Source: Chitinophagales bacterium (GTDB lineage Bacteria; Bacteroidota; Bacteroidia; Chitinophagales; Saprospiraceae). From it: 64,000 nt of DNA. The position numbers were made by a program, and so were the translations under genes. Position 1 is the stretch's first letter; each line of letters starts with the position of its first letter. Below the pieces are notes generated by a model. That model did no database searches. It was not told where the DNA came from and saw only the letters and a list, made by a program, of their open reading frames with translations. Of the stretch, positions 1 to 9,099 are shown piece by piece. The DNA lies in assembly GCA_017303475.1 (NCBI GenBank), contig JAFLBO010000004.1, positions 179,196-243,195 on the forward strand, in the 5' to 3' direction.

Positions 1-1555
1 GTACTACAACACTTCCTGTTTGTGAGTCAAAAACCTTGGCCAGATCATCCACATTTGGCATGCGGAAACCGGAAGAAAGGCTTGTAGAGAAACGCCAGGG
101 ACCATCGCCATTCCATACGGCGCCCAGGCTTCCGGAGGCTACCGGGCTGCTTTGTGTGACATCGCTGAACGGGAAGGCATAGAATTCGCGGCTCACAAAA
201 CTTGCGTTCAGGCTGGAAAAACCTACACGAGCACCTTGGCTGAAAGTCCAGTTGTTTTTGCCGGATTGGTGGGTTGCATACAAGGCTGCGTTGGTCATTT
301 GGCTTCCGCCATCCGGGTAACGTGTGCTTTGGGTAGTGATCTCCCCGGTATTTACATTGGTGCGGAAAGCCTCAGATGTCACATCGTTGTACTGGGCATC
401 CACTCCAACATGAAGCATATGGGTTTCGCCCCAGGTGCGGGCCGCATCAGCGGTTAAACCAATTACGCCTACGTTTTCTATGCGACTCGTACGACGCGGT
501 GCACCAAAGTTGCGGTTGTGCCGGCTTTCTTCAATGGCCTGGTAGCTTCCAGTTACTGTTAAACCCTGATTGAAAAAACCCATATCAGCCAGTCTAAGAC
601 TATAGGCAGCCATCAACCTGTCCTGTGGACCATAATACCACTCCGCAGAAGCCAAACCCGTGGCTGTAGAAGGATCCGTCAAACGGTCGTAACGCGGTAT
701 ATTGGAAGAGGTGCTGTATTGCAGGTTCAAGGTGTGCCGTACGCGGTCGCTTTGTTGAAAAACAATCTTTTCCATCAGATCATACTGTTGGTAGCCGCTG
801 TATTTCTGCACATATGGATCGCTGTTGTTTACCAAAACATCCTGCCCGTCGATGCGATCCACATAATAGTTCCGTTTGCCAAAAGGCCCGCCAAAACCCG
901 GGTTTTTACCCATGCGCAAATCCCCGAAATCGCTGTAGGTAAAAGAGGTGATCGCTGCCAATCTCTTGCCGCCCAGACTGAAATCCACGTGCCCGGTTTT
1001 TTCTTCGTTTACCGTTCCATACCGCACAAAAGCGCTTCCGGTGGTTTTAAATCCGCCATCGGAGAAGACCGGGTTTTTGGTGTAAAAACAAATGGCGCCG
1101 CCCAGGGCGTCAGTGCCATACACGGTGGATGCGGGTCCAAACAGGATTTCTGCACGTTCCAGGGCAGCATTGTCCATGGTAATGACATTCTGCAAGTGGC
1201 CGGCGCGGTAAATAGCATTGTTCATGCGTACGCCATCCACCACGAGGAGAATACGGCTGGCTTCAAAGCCGCGCAATACCGGGCTGCCGCCGCCCTGCTG
1301 ACTTTTTTGTACAAATGCAGCGCCTGAGTTGATCAGCAGATCTGCCGTGGATTGAGCATTAGTGCGCTCTATATCGCTGCGGCGCAATATCTGTACATCC
1401 TGGGCTATGGTGGCGCGACTTTGCACGCTGCGATTGGCGGAAATAACCGTTTCGTTCAAAACAACGGCTTTATTGGCTGTATCAACCGGCGCCTGAGCCA
1501 GGGTGACACAGCTGATCAGCGCTAACAACATGGTTAGTACTGTAGTTCTTTTCAT
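1..1555 (-). CDS. TonB-dependent outer-membrane receptor, heme/iron type (3' end beyond window)
   Basis: The reading frame is open from an ATG at 1555 down to base 1 (518 codons) and continues off the window. It opens with a signal peptide (residues 1-21, ending TLAQ). A plug domain follows at about residues 45-155, with the typical run of LRGFEASRILLVVDGVRMNN, a segment reading ERAEILFGPASTVYG, and ALGGAI. After that come alternating aromatic/polar beta-barrel strands. The NVDDLAKVFDS segment near residue 505 is characteristic of the hemoglobin/heme receptor branch (HmuR/HemR-like) in Bacteroidota. Such receptors import a bound ligand across the outer membrane using TonB energy. The 183-residue gene at 1665-2216 lies just upstream on the same strand and may share its transcript. 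The family is certain; the ligand (heme, hemoprotein or another iron source) is inferred. Confidence 0.9.
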   Translation of the reverse strand, partial: MKRTTVLTMLLALISCVTLAQAPVDTANKAVVLNETVISANRSVQSRATIAQDVQILRRSDIERTNAQSTADLLINSGAAFVQKSQQGGGSPVLRGFEASRILLVVDGVRMNNAIYRAGHLQNVITMDNAALERAEILFGPASTVYGTDALGGAICFYTKNPVFSDGGFKTTGSAFVRYGTVNEEKTGHVDFSLGGKRLAAITSFTYSDFGDLRMGKNPGFGGPFGKRNYYVDRIDGQDVLVNNSDPYVQKYSGYQQYDLMEKIVFQQSDRVRHTLNLQYSTSSNIPRYDRLTDPSTATGLASAEWYYGPQDRLMAAYSLRLADMGFFNQGLTVTGSYQAIEESRHNRNFGAPRRTSRIENVGVIGLTADAARTWGETHMLHVGVDAQYNDVTSEAFRTNVNTGEITTQSTRYPDGGSQMTNAALYATHQSGKNNWTFSQGARVGFSSLNASFVSREFYAFPFSDVTQSSPVASGSLGAVWNGDGPWRFSTSLSSGFRMPNVDDLAKVFDSQTGSVVV

Positions 1556-1664
1556 GATATGCGTTTTTGTTGTGTGGTGAAAAGCTCATGCAGATGTGCC
1601 CACCTGCGCATACGCGCAAGCAGCCGGGCATCCAACTGCATGTGAAGGAAAATAATTCAGAAAA

Positions 1665-2216
1665 CTATCCCCTGCCGGACTCGGGAGGTGGGGCAAAAAC
1701 GCCGGGTGCAAATTGTGCACCCCATGAATAGGTAAGGAAAACAGGCCTGGAGAAGGCCAAAGTGCTTGAAAAAGGTAAAATGATGTCGCCCGGAGGCATA
1801 TAACAGGCGCCGAGGCTCTGAGCCAGCCATTTGATCAAAGCCGGCACAGTAGATTTCCCATTGAATCCGCCAGTTTGAAACAACTGGTCCAGCGTGCTGA
1901 AAAGGGCTTCTTCATGCCGGTCATGGTACAGCGCCACCCGAATGGAGTCGGCCGTTTCAGATACCTTGCGGTAGTCGTACAAATGACCGTCCAGCCGTAT
2001 TTCTTTGCGACCAACCCGAATGCCATCAAAATAGTTTTTGGAAAAACTGCGCTCTGGAAGGTCTTCTCCGGCAAACAAAATCCGCCGGGCTTCCAAACGT
2101 ACATTCCAGTGCATGCACTGCCAGGCCATCAGCCATCCGGCAGATTGGAACGTAATCAGAAACAGCAGCAAAACTGCCGGAACCGAAAATGCAGTGGGGG
2201 TAATAGCCCGGTTCAT
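1665..2216 (-). CDS. Hypothetical membrane-anchored protein upstream of the TonB receptor
   Basis: 183 residues and not recognised as a named family. Residues about 8-33 form a hydrophobic segment (VPAVLLLFLITFQSAGWL) that would act as a signal anchor. The rest is mixed alpha/beta with no cysteine pairs or catalytic motif that I can see, and it ends in a Gly/Pro-rich tail. It sits 109 bases upstream of the TonB-dependent receptor on the same strand. In Bacteroidota such small exported proteins often precede TonB receptors and act in substrate binding or in sensing, so a shared role in ligand uptake is possible but only inferred from position. A 270-base frame inside it on the same strand is a shadow. 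Confidence 0.6.
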   Translation of the reverse strand: MNRAITPTAFSVPAVLLLFLITFQSAGWLMAWQCMHWNVRLEARRILFAGEDLPERSFSKNYFDGIRVGRKEIRLDGHLYDYRKVSETADSIRVALYHDRHEEALFSTLDQLFQTGGFNGKSTVPALIKWLAQSLGACYMPPGDIILPFSSTLAFSRPVFLTYSWGAQFAPGVFAPPPESGRG

Positions 2217-2331
2217 TCGGGCCGAAAGGTAGTCAGTATGTGCTGGCTGGGAAACTCCGGGCGCTAAAAATTACGACGTTTGCCCCCTTTCAGCCTGGGA
2301 ACTGCTTGAAACCTAAATCCCGAACAAGCTC

Positions 2332-3381
2332 TTAGCCGTATTGTTGTGCGTAATACAACTGATATTCACCGGAGGTAACCCTTAGCAGCCATTCTTCGTT
2401 TTCGAGGTACCATTTTGCAGTTTCCCTGAAACCTTCAGCGGCTTTGATAGATGGCTGCCAACCCAGCTCGTTTTTCAGCTTGGATGCGTCAATGGCGTAG
2501 CGACGATCATGTCCCGGGCGGTCTTTTACAAATGTAATCAGACGGCGGGAGGCTCCGGCTTCACGGCCAAGCAGCTCGTCCATGATATCGCAGAGGGTTT
2601 CCACCAGGTTAATGTTTTTCCACTCGTTGTTGCCGCCTATATTGTAGGTTTCTCCATTGCGCCCCTTGTGGAATATGGTATCAATGGCCGATGCATGGTC
2701 TTTTACCCAAAGCCAGTCGCGGGTGTACTGACCGTCGCCATACACAGGCAGCGGTTTTTCCTCGCGGATGTTTTTGAGCATCAATGGGATCAGTTTTTCC
2801 GGGAAATGGTATGGCCCGTAATTGTTGGAACAATTGGACAGCACCACCGGCAAGTCGAACGTGTGGAAATACGCTCGCACAAAGTGGTCGCTCGCAGCCT
2901 TGGAAGCGGAATACGGCGAACGTGGATCGTACCGGGTTTCTTCTGTAAAAAAGCCTTCTTCGCCCAGTGAGCCGTACACTTCATCGGTGCTTACGTGGTA
3001 AAAACGTTTGCCTGCGGTATTGGCGCCCCAGAGATTCCGGGCGGCATTGAGCAGGTTTACGGTGCCCAGCACATTGGTTTCTACAAACGCAATGGGGTTG
3101 GAGATAGACCGGTCTACATGACTTTCAGCAGCCAGGTGAATGACGCCATCCGGCTGGTAACGTTTGAAAATCCCGGCCAGCGCCTCAGCATCGCGGATAT
3201 CGGCCCGCTCAAAACGGTAATTGGGTGCATGAGCCACATCCAGAAGATTTTCCAGATTGCCCGCATACGTCAGCGCATCCAGGTTAATAATGGTATACTC
3301 CGGATACTGCTGCACAAAACGGCGCACCAAATGCGACCCGATAAATCCGGCTCCGCCGGTAATGATGATGGATTTGGACAT
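2332..3381 (-). CDS. rfbB: dTDP-glucose 4,6-dehydratase
   Basis: 349 residues, the usual length for RmlB. It converts dTDP-glucose to dTDP-4-keto-6-deoxyglucose, the second step towards dTDP-L-rhamnose and related sugars of the cell envelope. The NAD-binding motif GGAGFIGSHLVRRF is at residues 8-21. The active-site STDEVYG and YSASK motifs of extended short-chain dehydrogenases are both present, with the adjacent Asp-Glu pair that marks 4,6-dehydratases. No rmlA, rmlC or rmlD lies in the window, so the other pathway genes are elsewhere. It is followed on the same strand by the small membrane protein and the TonB receptor after a 115-base gap, and is preceded by a repeat-rich gap. Confidence 0.96.
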   Translation of the reverse strand: MSKSIIITGGAGFIGSHLVRRFVQQYPEYTIINLDALTYAGNLENLLDVAHAPNYRFERADIRDAEALAGIFKRYQPDGVIHLAAESHVDRSISNPIAFVETNVLGTVNLLNAARNLWGANTAGKRFYHVSTDEVYGSLGEEGFFTEETRYDPRSPYSASKAASDHFVRAYFHTFDLPVVLSNCSNNYGPYHFPEKLIPLMLKNIREEKPLPVYGDGQYTRDWLWVKDHASAIDTIFHKGRNGETYNIGGNNEWKNINLVETLCDIMDELLGREAGASRRLITFVKDRPGHDRRYAIDASKLKNELGWQPSIKAAEGFRETAKWYLENEEWLLRVTSGEYQLYYAQQYG

Positions 3382-3401
3382 GTTTGCTGGACGACGATGG
3401 G

Positions 3402-3556
3402 ACGATGAACGATGAACGATGGTCCCGAGTACTCGGGATGAACGACGATGGACGATGGTGTTGGCAGAAAGGTTGCCTTATCCCATAATTATTGCATATG
3501 GCGGGCCCCCATCGTTCATCCCGAGTACTCGGGACCATCGTCCATCGTTCACCATC
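3402..3556. repeat. Inverted repeat built from GACGATGAAC-like words
   Basis: The left arm (about 3402-3451) and right arm (about 3509-3556) are near-complementary over almost 50 bases. Each arm reiterates short words such as ACGATGAACGATGG and contains the perfect palindrome CCCGAGTACTCGGG. The loop is about 57 bases. It fills the gap between rfbB and the DUF937 gene, both on the minus strand. Related words recur at 12065-12100 and 48303-48345. Confidence 0.8.
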
Positions 3557-3569
3557 CATCGTTCTAAAT

Positions 3570-4202
3570 TTACCTTTTTCCGAACAAGCCTCCCAGAACG
3601 CTGCCCAGGAGATCGCCGGCGCCGGATTGCTGCTGCTGTTGCTGGCCACCGCCCAGTACGGAACCAAGTACGTTGCCGAGCAGGTCGCCCATACCTTGCT
3701 GTTGTTGTGCCTGTTGAGCACCGCCCAGCAATACGCCTGCGAGGCTGCCCAGATCCAGACCGCCAGAGTTTTTGGCTTTACCCAATACGCTCATTACGAT
3801 TGGCGCCAGAATAGGCAATAGTTTCATAACCTGAGAGGCACTCAAGCCGGAAGACTGTCCAATTTGCTCGGCAGCAACTTCCTGGCGGTCGCCCAAAATA
3901 TGGCCCAGGATGCCCATGCCGTTGGTTGCGCGGTTATCAGCTGCGCCACCGTTCATCAACATGCCGCCCACCATGCCGGCCAGATCGTCGAGCATAGAGC
4001 CGTCGTGGTCGCGGTCAAGGGCTGCACCCAGTGCAGAAAGACCGCCTTCAGAAGAAGCGTTATTGGCCAGTCCGCCCAGAAGGGTAGCAAAAATGCCATT
4101 GGCAGCCTGAGCCGTTTGTTCCGGCTGTGCGCCGATGTGCTCGGAAAGTTGGCCTACCATTTCTTCGGAAAGCTGGCCCTGAAGGATGTCCATTAAGTTC
4201 AT
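3570..4202 (-). CDS. DUF937 domain protein
   Basis: 210 residues. The first 150 match the DUF937 family (related to YidB): helical, rich in Gly, Ala and Leu, with the phrases IFATLLGGLANNASSEGG and LSASQVMKLLPILAPIVMS. The C-terminal 60 residues are low complexity, with three Gln-rich blocks alternating with LLGNVLGSVLGG-type segments. Function is unknown for the family; it is usually cytoplasmic and non-enzymatic. It stands alone on the minus strand, divergent from the HD-domain gene. The start at 4202 is followed at once by MNLMDILQGQL, which fits the family's N-terminus. Confidence 0.85.
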   Translation of the reverse strand: MNLMDILQGQLSEEMVGQLSEHIGAQPEQTAQAANGIFATLLGGLANNASSEGGLSALGAALDRDHDGSMLDDLAGMVGGMLMNGGAADNRATNGMGILGHILGDRQEVAAEQIGQSSGLSASQVMKLLPILAPIVMSVLGKAKNSGGLDLGSLAGVLLGGAQQAQQQQGMGDLLGNVLGSVLGGGQQQQQQSGAGDLLGSVLGGLFGKR

Positions 4203-4339
4203 AATCGAAAGAGAAATTTGAAGTTGAAAAATGTGTTCCTTTTGTGCTCTGGTCCTTGGGAGTAAAGAGCGGAACTAAGACGCAAAGTTGCTGAAAAGTA
4301 TCAGGCAGAAAGTGAATTCGGCACAAAATTGGAAGCTTT

Positions 4340-4355
4340 GGTAAAATATTTTACC
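4340..4355. promoter_or_regulatory. 16-bp perfect palindrome in a divergent promoter gap
   Basis: GGTAAAATATTTTACC reads the same on both strands and lies in the 284-base gap between the divergent DUF937 and HD-domain genes. This is the position expected of an operator, but no regulator is known. About 20 bases downstream (4376-4398) an AAAACCC/GGGTTTT hairpin with a T run suggests a terminator-like element in the same gap. The rest of the gap shows nothing recognisable. Confidence 0.3.
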
Positions 4356-4486
4356 CCGGTGCGCGCAAGTTTTAAGAAAACCCGCATTTTTGGGTTTTTA
4401 AGAGCATGCTCTAACCAACATTTTTTAATAAGCATCGTTATCCATTTACTTAAAGGGATACCCGACCGACGACCGAACCTCCACCC

Positions 4487-5077
4487 ATGGATTACCGCGC
4501 TGCCAAAGCATTTATCCTAAACAAACTCCGCGCAGAGCTCTCCGACCAACTGACGTACCACGGGCTGCATCACACGCTCGACGTACTCAAGATGGCTTCG
4601 GAACTTTGCGACAGTGAGGGTGTGGATGGTCGTGAAAAAGTGCTGGTTAAAACAGCTGCTTTATTTCATGATTCCGGCTTTGTCAAAAATCAACATGCCG
4701 GGCACGAAGCGGAAGGATGTTTGTTGGTACGGGAGCATTTGCCGCAGTTCGGGTACACAGAGGTCGATATCGAGCAAATTTGCGAGATGATCATGGCTAC
4801 CAAAATTCCACAATCGCCCAAAACACTGCTCGACCGGATTCTTTGCGATGCCGATCTGGACTATCTGGGCCGGGAAGACTTTTTTGTCATTGGCGGCACC
4901 CTTTTTGAAGAACTTCAGCAATATCATTTGATTGGCGACGAACAAGCCTGGAATAAACTTCAGGTAAGTTTCCTGGGCGCCCACAGGTTTCACACCCAAA
5001 CCAATCAGGCGGTTCGGGAGCCCGTTAAACGACGTTATTTGGAAGATTTGCAAGACCTTGTGGCTACCTATGCCTGA
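4487..5077 (+). CDS. HD-domain metal-dependent phosphohydrolase
   Basis: 196 residues. The HD signature is visible in order: a first His in YHGLHHTLDV (residues 25-34), the FHD pair in AALFHDSGFV (about residue 60), a third His in AGHE, and a late Asp in CDADLDYLG. Proteins of this kind hydrolyse phosphoester or nucleotide substrates with two metal ions. The substrate cannot be told from sequence. The 3' end overlaps the mutY start by 20 bases, so the two are probably translated from one message. The ATG at 4487 follows a GC-rich stretch with no clear ribosome-binding site, as is usual in this phylum. Confidence 0.85.
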   Translation: MDYRAAKAFILNKLRAELSDQLTYHGLHHTLDVLKMASELCDSEGVDGREKVLVKTAALFHDSGFVKNQHAGHEAEGCLLVREHLPQFGYTEVDIEQICEMIMATKIPQSPKTLLDRILCDADLDYLGREDFFVIGGTLFEELQQYHLIGDEQAWNKLQVSFLGAHRFHTQTNQAVREPVKRRYLEDLQDLVATYA

Positions 5078-6146
5078 TCATGTTTCCGGGCCCGATTCCT
5101 CGTTGCTCCGGTTTTTTCGCACAGCTTTACTGGATTGGTCGCACCGGCACCCCCGGCCTATGCCCTGGAAAGGGGAAAAAGACCCCTATAAAATCTGGTT
5201 ATCAGAAATCATTCTCCAGCAAACCCGTGTGGAACAGGGCTTGCCTTACTACCAAAAATTTATTGCGCACTATCCAAGCGTGGAGCATTTGGCCCAGGCG
5301 CCTGAAGATCAACTGTTGAAAGACTGGGAAGGATTGGGCTACTACTCCCGTGCGCGCAACCTGCACGCCGCTGCGCGCTACATAGCACAGCAACTCGACG
5401 GGCAGTTTCCGCAAACTTATGAGGCTATACGAGCCTTGAAGGGGGTTGGGCCATACACTGCAGCGGCCATTGCCTCATTTGCCTATGGCCTGCCCCATGC
5501 CGTACTGGATGGGAATGTGTACCGCATTTTGGCGCGTTTTTTCGGGGTGTCGCTGCCAATTCATACGCCGCAGGCCCAGAAGGTTTTTTCCAGCCTGGCC
5601 CAGCAATTACTGCCAGTAGAATCGCCTGCGGCCCACAACCAGGCCATGATGGATTTTGGAGCCATTTGGTGCACGCCTGCACAACCGCAGTGCGCCAGGT
5701 GTCCGATGCAGGAATATTGCCGGGCGTTTCAGGAGGGAAGGGTGGCGGAATTACCGGTTAAGCAAAAAGCGCTGGTGCGCAAAAAGCGCAGCTTCCATTA
5801 TATGGTGTTGCGTCACCGCGGAGAGGTGTACGTGCGCAAGCGCAGCGGGAAAGATATTTGGAAAGGATTATGGGAATTTCCATACACAGAGAATGCAGTT
5901 TCCGAGGTACTTTTGTCGGCCGGCAATGCCAGGGTGAGTGGCCCTTTCCGACAACTGCTTACCCATCAGGAAATAACCGCCTGGTTTTATGAAATGGAAC
6001 TTCCGGACGAGCTTCCGGAGCAGATGATACAGAGCGGATTGCTAAAAGATTGCCAGACCATGCCCTTTGAGGCACTCAAAAAAAATATTGCGTTTCCGAA
6101 GGTGATTGATTGTTTTTTTCAAAGTAAAGATTTAACTTTGAATTGA
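5058..6146 (+). CDS. mutY: A/G-specific adenine DNA glycosylase MutY
   Basis: 362 residues. It removes adenine mispaired with 8-oxoguanine. The N-terminal HhH-GPD domain shows SEIILQQTRVEQ (catalytic Glu), then LKGVGPYTAAAIASFAYG (helix-hairpin-helix) and VLDGNVYRILARF with the catalytic Asp. The iron-sulfur cluster ligands form C-x6-C-x2-C-x5-C between IWCTPAQPQC and EYC. The C-terminal third is the NUDIX-like recognition domain (from about residue 240). Two starts are possible, ATG 5058 and ATG 5070; both overlap the HD gene, and the second begins MPDHVSG, closer to typical MutY proteins. The mutY-ssb-gldE order is common in Bacteroidota. Confidence 0.96.
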   Translation: MWLPMPDHVSGPDSSLLRFFRTALLDWSHRHPRPMPWKGEKDPYKIWLSEIILQQTRVEQGLPYYQKFIAHYPSVEHLAQAPEDQLLKDWEGLGYYSRARNLHAAARYIAQQLDGQFPQTYEAIRALKGVGPYTAAAIASFAYGLPHAVLDGNVYRILARFFGVSLPIHTPQAQKVFSSLAQQLLPVESPAAHNQAMMDFGAIWCTPAQPQCARCPMQEYCRAFQEGRVAELPVKQKALVRKKRSFHYMVLRHRGEVYVRKRSGKDIWKGLWEFPYTENAVSEVLLSAGNARVSGPFRQLLTHQEITAWFYEMELPDELPEQMIQSGLLKDCQTMPFEALKKNIAFPKVIDCFFQSKDLTLN

Positions 6147-6182
6147 ACTTTCATCAAATCACGTTTAAACTATTTAAAAAAC

Positions 6183-6647
6183 ATGATCAACAAAGTAACC
6201 CTCATCGGGAATCTGGGCGGAGACCCTGAAATCCGAACCTTGGAAAACGGCACTCCAGTTGGCCGCTTTTCTCTCGCAACCAATGAAAGCTACAAAGACA
6301 AGGACGGCAACTGGCAAACCCTTACCGAATGGCACAACATTGTGGTATGGCGTGAGCTGGCTGAACGTGCAAAAAGCCTGAAAAAAGGCAGCACCGTCTA
6401 CGTTGAAGGCAAAATCTCCTACCGCAAGTACACCGACAAAGACGGTGTGGAGAAGAGCCTGACCGACATTGTAGCCAATCTTTTCCGATTGTTGGATAAA
6501 CGCGAGGGCGGCGGCGGCTTCGATAACCGCATTCCAAGTGCCGAACCACTCAACATGCCCGGCAGCCGCGGCGTATCTGCTGATGCGCCCGCTATGGTAC
6601 AGGCAGACGCTCCTCCGGTAACGGAAGGCGACGATCTGCCGTTCTAA
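6183..6647 (+). CDS. ssb: Single-stranded DNA-binding protein
   Basis: 154 residues. The OB-fold domain spans residues 1-110, starting MINKVTLIGNLGGDPEIR and including WHNIVVW and the strand GSTVYVEGKISYRKY. A flexible Gly/Ala/Pro-rich linker follows. The tail ends in DDLPF, the acidic tip that recruits repair and replication partners. It binds exposed single strands during replication and repair, usually as a tetramer. It lies 36 bases after mutY and 119 bases before gldE, all on the plus strand. Confidence 0.96.
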   Translation: MINKVTLIGNLGGDPEIRTLENGTPVGRFSLATNESYKDKDGNWQTLTEWHNIVVWRELAERAKSLKKGSTVYVEGKISYRKYTDKDGVEKSLTDIVANLFRLLDKREGGGGFDNRIPSAEPLNMPGSRGVSADAPAMVQADAPPVTEGDDLPF

Positions 6648-6766
6648 CCGGAGCAGAAAAGGGGTGTCTTGGACGTCATGCAAGGTCATTTGGGGGCAAC
6701 TAATGCCTAATCCATGAATGGCGCCTGCTGACTACCAAGGCACCCTGTTTATTTTATCAACTTTTT

Positions 6767-8032
6767 ATGGGCTGGATAGTATTGTTGTTTTTCTCGTATC
6801 TCCTGTGTCTGATGGTGGAGCGTTCCCTCATTGGCCTCTCCGCGCACGACCTGGACTTACTGCGTACGGAAAACAGCAGGGCGGCCCGGCAGGCCTTGTC
6901 TCTGAGCACCGGGTTGCGCGCTACACTGGCCTCGCTGCTGCTTGCCAGGATATTAATGATTATTGGTTCGGGCTTGTGGTTCGTGGTGGCTATCTGGTTT
7001 AATCCGGCATGGCGCGACGGAATTGATGCGCTGGCAGCGCAATTTACCCTCACTTCCTTTTGGTGGTGGACAGGTGTATTACTCCTGTTTTTTACGGTTT
7101 TTACCCTGTTTTTCTGGGGTATTTACCGACTAACACTCAAAGCGCCGGTTTCTGCAGCTACCTGGCTGAAACGCCTGTGGTGGGTGCCTGCTTTTTGGCG
7201 CACCTTGTTTAAACCCTTTTTACTTCAGGAAGAAAACGAGGCCCCGGCTGAAAATGGCGCCCAGGCCCAATCGCAACAAACTACCTCAGGTAGCGAAAAA
7301 CGCGAACTGGAACTACTAAAAAGTATTGTACAGTTCGGAGAGGTTACGGTAAAACAGGTGATGCAACCGAGATCCAAGGTGGTTTCGGTGGATTTCAGGA
7401 CAGATTTTCATGAATTGCTTCGGCTGGTGCGGCAGTCGGAGTTCTCACGTTTGCCGGTACAGGATGAAGACCTGGACAATGTAACAGGCATCCTGTACGT
7501 AAAAGATTTGCTGCCTTATCTGGATGAGCCGGCCGAGTTTGAATGGCAGGCCCTTATCCGCACCAATGTGCTCATGGTACCGGAGTCTAAACGCGGCAGC
7601 GAGCTGCTGGAAGATTTCAAGGAGCAAAAAATGCACATGGCTATTGTGGTGGACGAATATGGCGGTATTGCCGGTATTTGCACCCTGGAAGATATTCTGG
7701 AAGAGGTAATTGGCGATATACGCGATGAATTTGACGAAGAAAGTGAGATCAGGTACCGCAAACTGGACGATCACAATTACCTGTTTGAAGGTCAAACCAT
7801 GTTGAACGATGTTTGTCGCCTGGCCGGACTGGCGCAAGGCGCTTTTGACGAGGCTCGTGGCGCCTCGGACACCCTGGCTGGGCTGGTGCTGGAGTTGCGC
7901 GGGGATATACCTCATGCCGGCGCGGAGGTGAGCTGGAACAATTTCCGGTTGAAAGTAACCAAAGCTAATAAACGCCGGGTGGAACAGGTGCTGCTCACCC
8001 TGCCTAAAACCGGCACGACTTTAGCAGATTAG
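6767..8032 (+). CDS. gldE: Gliding-motility-associated protein GldE (CNNM/CBS hemolysin-like membrane protein)
   Basis: 421 residues. Residues 1-135 carry three or four hydrophobic segments of a DUF21-type membrane domain. A pair of CBS domains follows (about residues 195-330: VMQPRSKVVSVD, FSRLPVQDEDLDNVTGILYVKDLL, and IVVDEYGGIAGICTLEDILEEVIGDI, read as motifs). The C-terminus is a CorC_HlyC domain (about 335-415). The same layout is found in GldE of Flavobacterium, encoded next to gldD and linked to gliding and T9SS function. Here the following gene is a thioredoxin-fold protein rather than gldD. The name rests on architecture and on the ssb neighbourhood; a generic CNNM-type transporter is the alternative. 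Confidence 0.82.
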   Translation: MGWIVLLFFSYLLCLMVERSLIGLSAHDLDLLRTENSRAARQALSLSTGLRATLASLLLARILMIIGSGLWFVVAIWFNPAWRDGIDALAAQFTLTSFWWWTGVLLLFFTVFTLFFWGIYRLTLKAPVSAATWLKRLWWVPAFWRTLFKPFLLQEENEAPAENGAQAQSQQTTSGSEKRELELLKSIVQFGEVTVKQVMQPRSKVVSVDFRTDFHELLRLVRQSEFSRLPVQDEDLDNVTGILYVKDLLPYLDEPAEFEWQALIRTNVLMVPESKRGSELLEDFKEQKMHMAIVVDEYGGIAGICTLEDILEEVIGDIRDEFDEESEIRYRKLDDHNYLFEGQTMLNDVCRLAGLAQGAFDEARGASDTLAGLVLELRGDIPHAGAEVSWNNFRLKVTKANKRRVEQVLLTLPKTGTTLAD

Positions 8033-8141
8033 CCTTGATTTTCCTTAAAGTTGTTTTAAAGTGGCCATCCGGCGGGTGACCAAACTAGGTTTTTCAGTTT
8101 CAGAGTTGATACTTTTGTTCACAGATTGACTGATCCTAATT

Positions 8142-8981
8142 ATGATTCCGGTAATGAGCAGGTTCTTTTTTGTACTGTTGCTGGTTTGCTTTTCGGTTCC
8201 CGTGGTGCTAGCGCAAGGATCTAAAGGTCGGGTAGGTTCTACTCCAACCCAGACCACCCTGAGCCCCAATCCCGCCGCTTCCAAAAGCGCGAAAACCTCT
8301 CCTGGTGTTTCTTCCAACAGAAATTCCAACCCAAGCCCTGCGCCCAACAGGCCGGCTACTACCCTTGGCAATACTTCCAGTGTAAAACAGCCCAACCCCG
8401 ATGTGCAGGAGCGCGCTGTACGCCCGTCTTCCCGTCCGGCCACGTATGCGCCGCCCACCACGGCTAAAGGCGCCAGTGGCGGTCAGAACACCAAGGCTGC
8501 TCCGTTGAAAAAAGCGGAACGCGGCGTGGTGAACTGGATGACCCTGGAGCAAGCCCTGGAAAAGAGCAAAACAGAGAAACGCAAGATTTTTGTGGATATG
8601 TACACCGATTGGTGCGGCTGGTGTAAGCATATGGACTCTACCACTTTTGTGGATGCCCGGGTGGCCAGATACCTCAACGAGCATTACTATCCGGTAAAAT
8701 TCAATGCTGAACAGGATAAGGATATCGTGTTCAAGGATAAAACCTACAAGTTCAAGAAAAGCGGCGCCAGAGGATACCACGAGTTGGCTATTTTGTGGCT
8801 CAACAATCGTTTGTCGTTCCCCACCACAGTGTTTTTGGATGAAAGCCAGCAGGTGATACAGCCCGTGCCAGGCTATCAGGATGCCGGCAAAATGGAGGCG
8901 ATTATTAACTATTTTGGGTCAGATAGTCATAAAAAGACCCCCTGGGAAGCCTACGAGAAAACTTTCAATCAGGCGCACTAA
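8142..8981 (+). CDS. Exported thioredoxin-fold protein with CGWC active site
   Basis: 279 residues. The signal peptide is residues 1-25 (RFFFVLLLVCFSVPVVLAQ). Residues 26-125 form a low-complexity Ser/Pro/Thr/Ala-rich linker. The thioredoxin-like domain (about 128-265) contains DWCGWCKHMD, where the CxxC pair supplies the redox site, and SFPTTVFLD with the cis-proline. It probably acts as a periplasmic thiol-disulfide enzyme or reductase. ATG 8142 and ATG 8154 are both possible starts; either leaves the signal peptide intact. It follows gldE by 109 bases on the same strand. Confidence 0.85.
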   Translation: MIPVMSRFFFVLLLVCFSVPVVLAQGSKGRVGSTPTQTTLSPNPAASKSAKTSPGVSSNRNSNPSPAPNRPATTLGNTSSVKQPNPDVQERAVRPSSRPATYAPPTTAKGASGGQNTKAAPLKKAERGVVNWMTLEQALEKSKTEKRKIFVDMYTDWCGWCKHMDSTTFVDARVARYLNEHYYPVKFNAEQDKDIVFKDKTYKFKKSGARGYHELAILWLNNRLSFPTTVFLDESQQVIQPVPGYQDAGKMEAIINYFGSDSHKKTPWEAYEKTFNQAH

Positions 8982-9002
8982 CCCTTCAAACTCATCAAAC
9001 CT

Positions 9003-9095
9003 CTCAAACCCCGTCGGCGGCTAAACCCGCCGGTACGTCAAACTCTTCAAACCCCTCAAACCTCGTCAGCGGCTAAACCCGCCGGTACGTCAAAC
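9003..9095. repeat. Two 41-bp direct copies of a GGCGGCTAAACCCGCC-containing repeat
   Basis: Copy 1 is at 9003-9043 and copy 2 at 9055-9095, differing at two positions, spaced 52 bases apart. Each begins CTCAAACC and ends CGTCAAAC. A related core (GGCGGCTAAACCCGCC) recurs at 46049-46066 beside purK. The core can fold as a short hairpin. The copies lie between the thioredoxin-fold gene and the rplS terminator. Confidence 0.85.
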
Positions 9096-9099
9096 GCAG

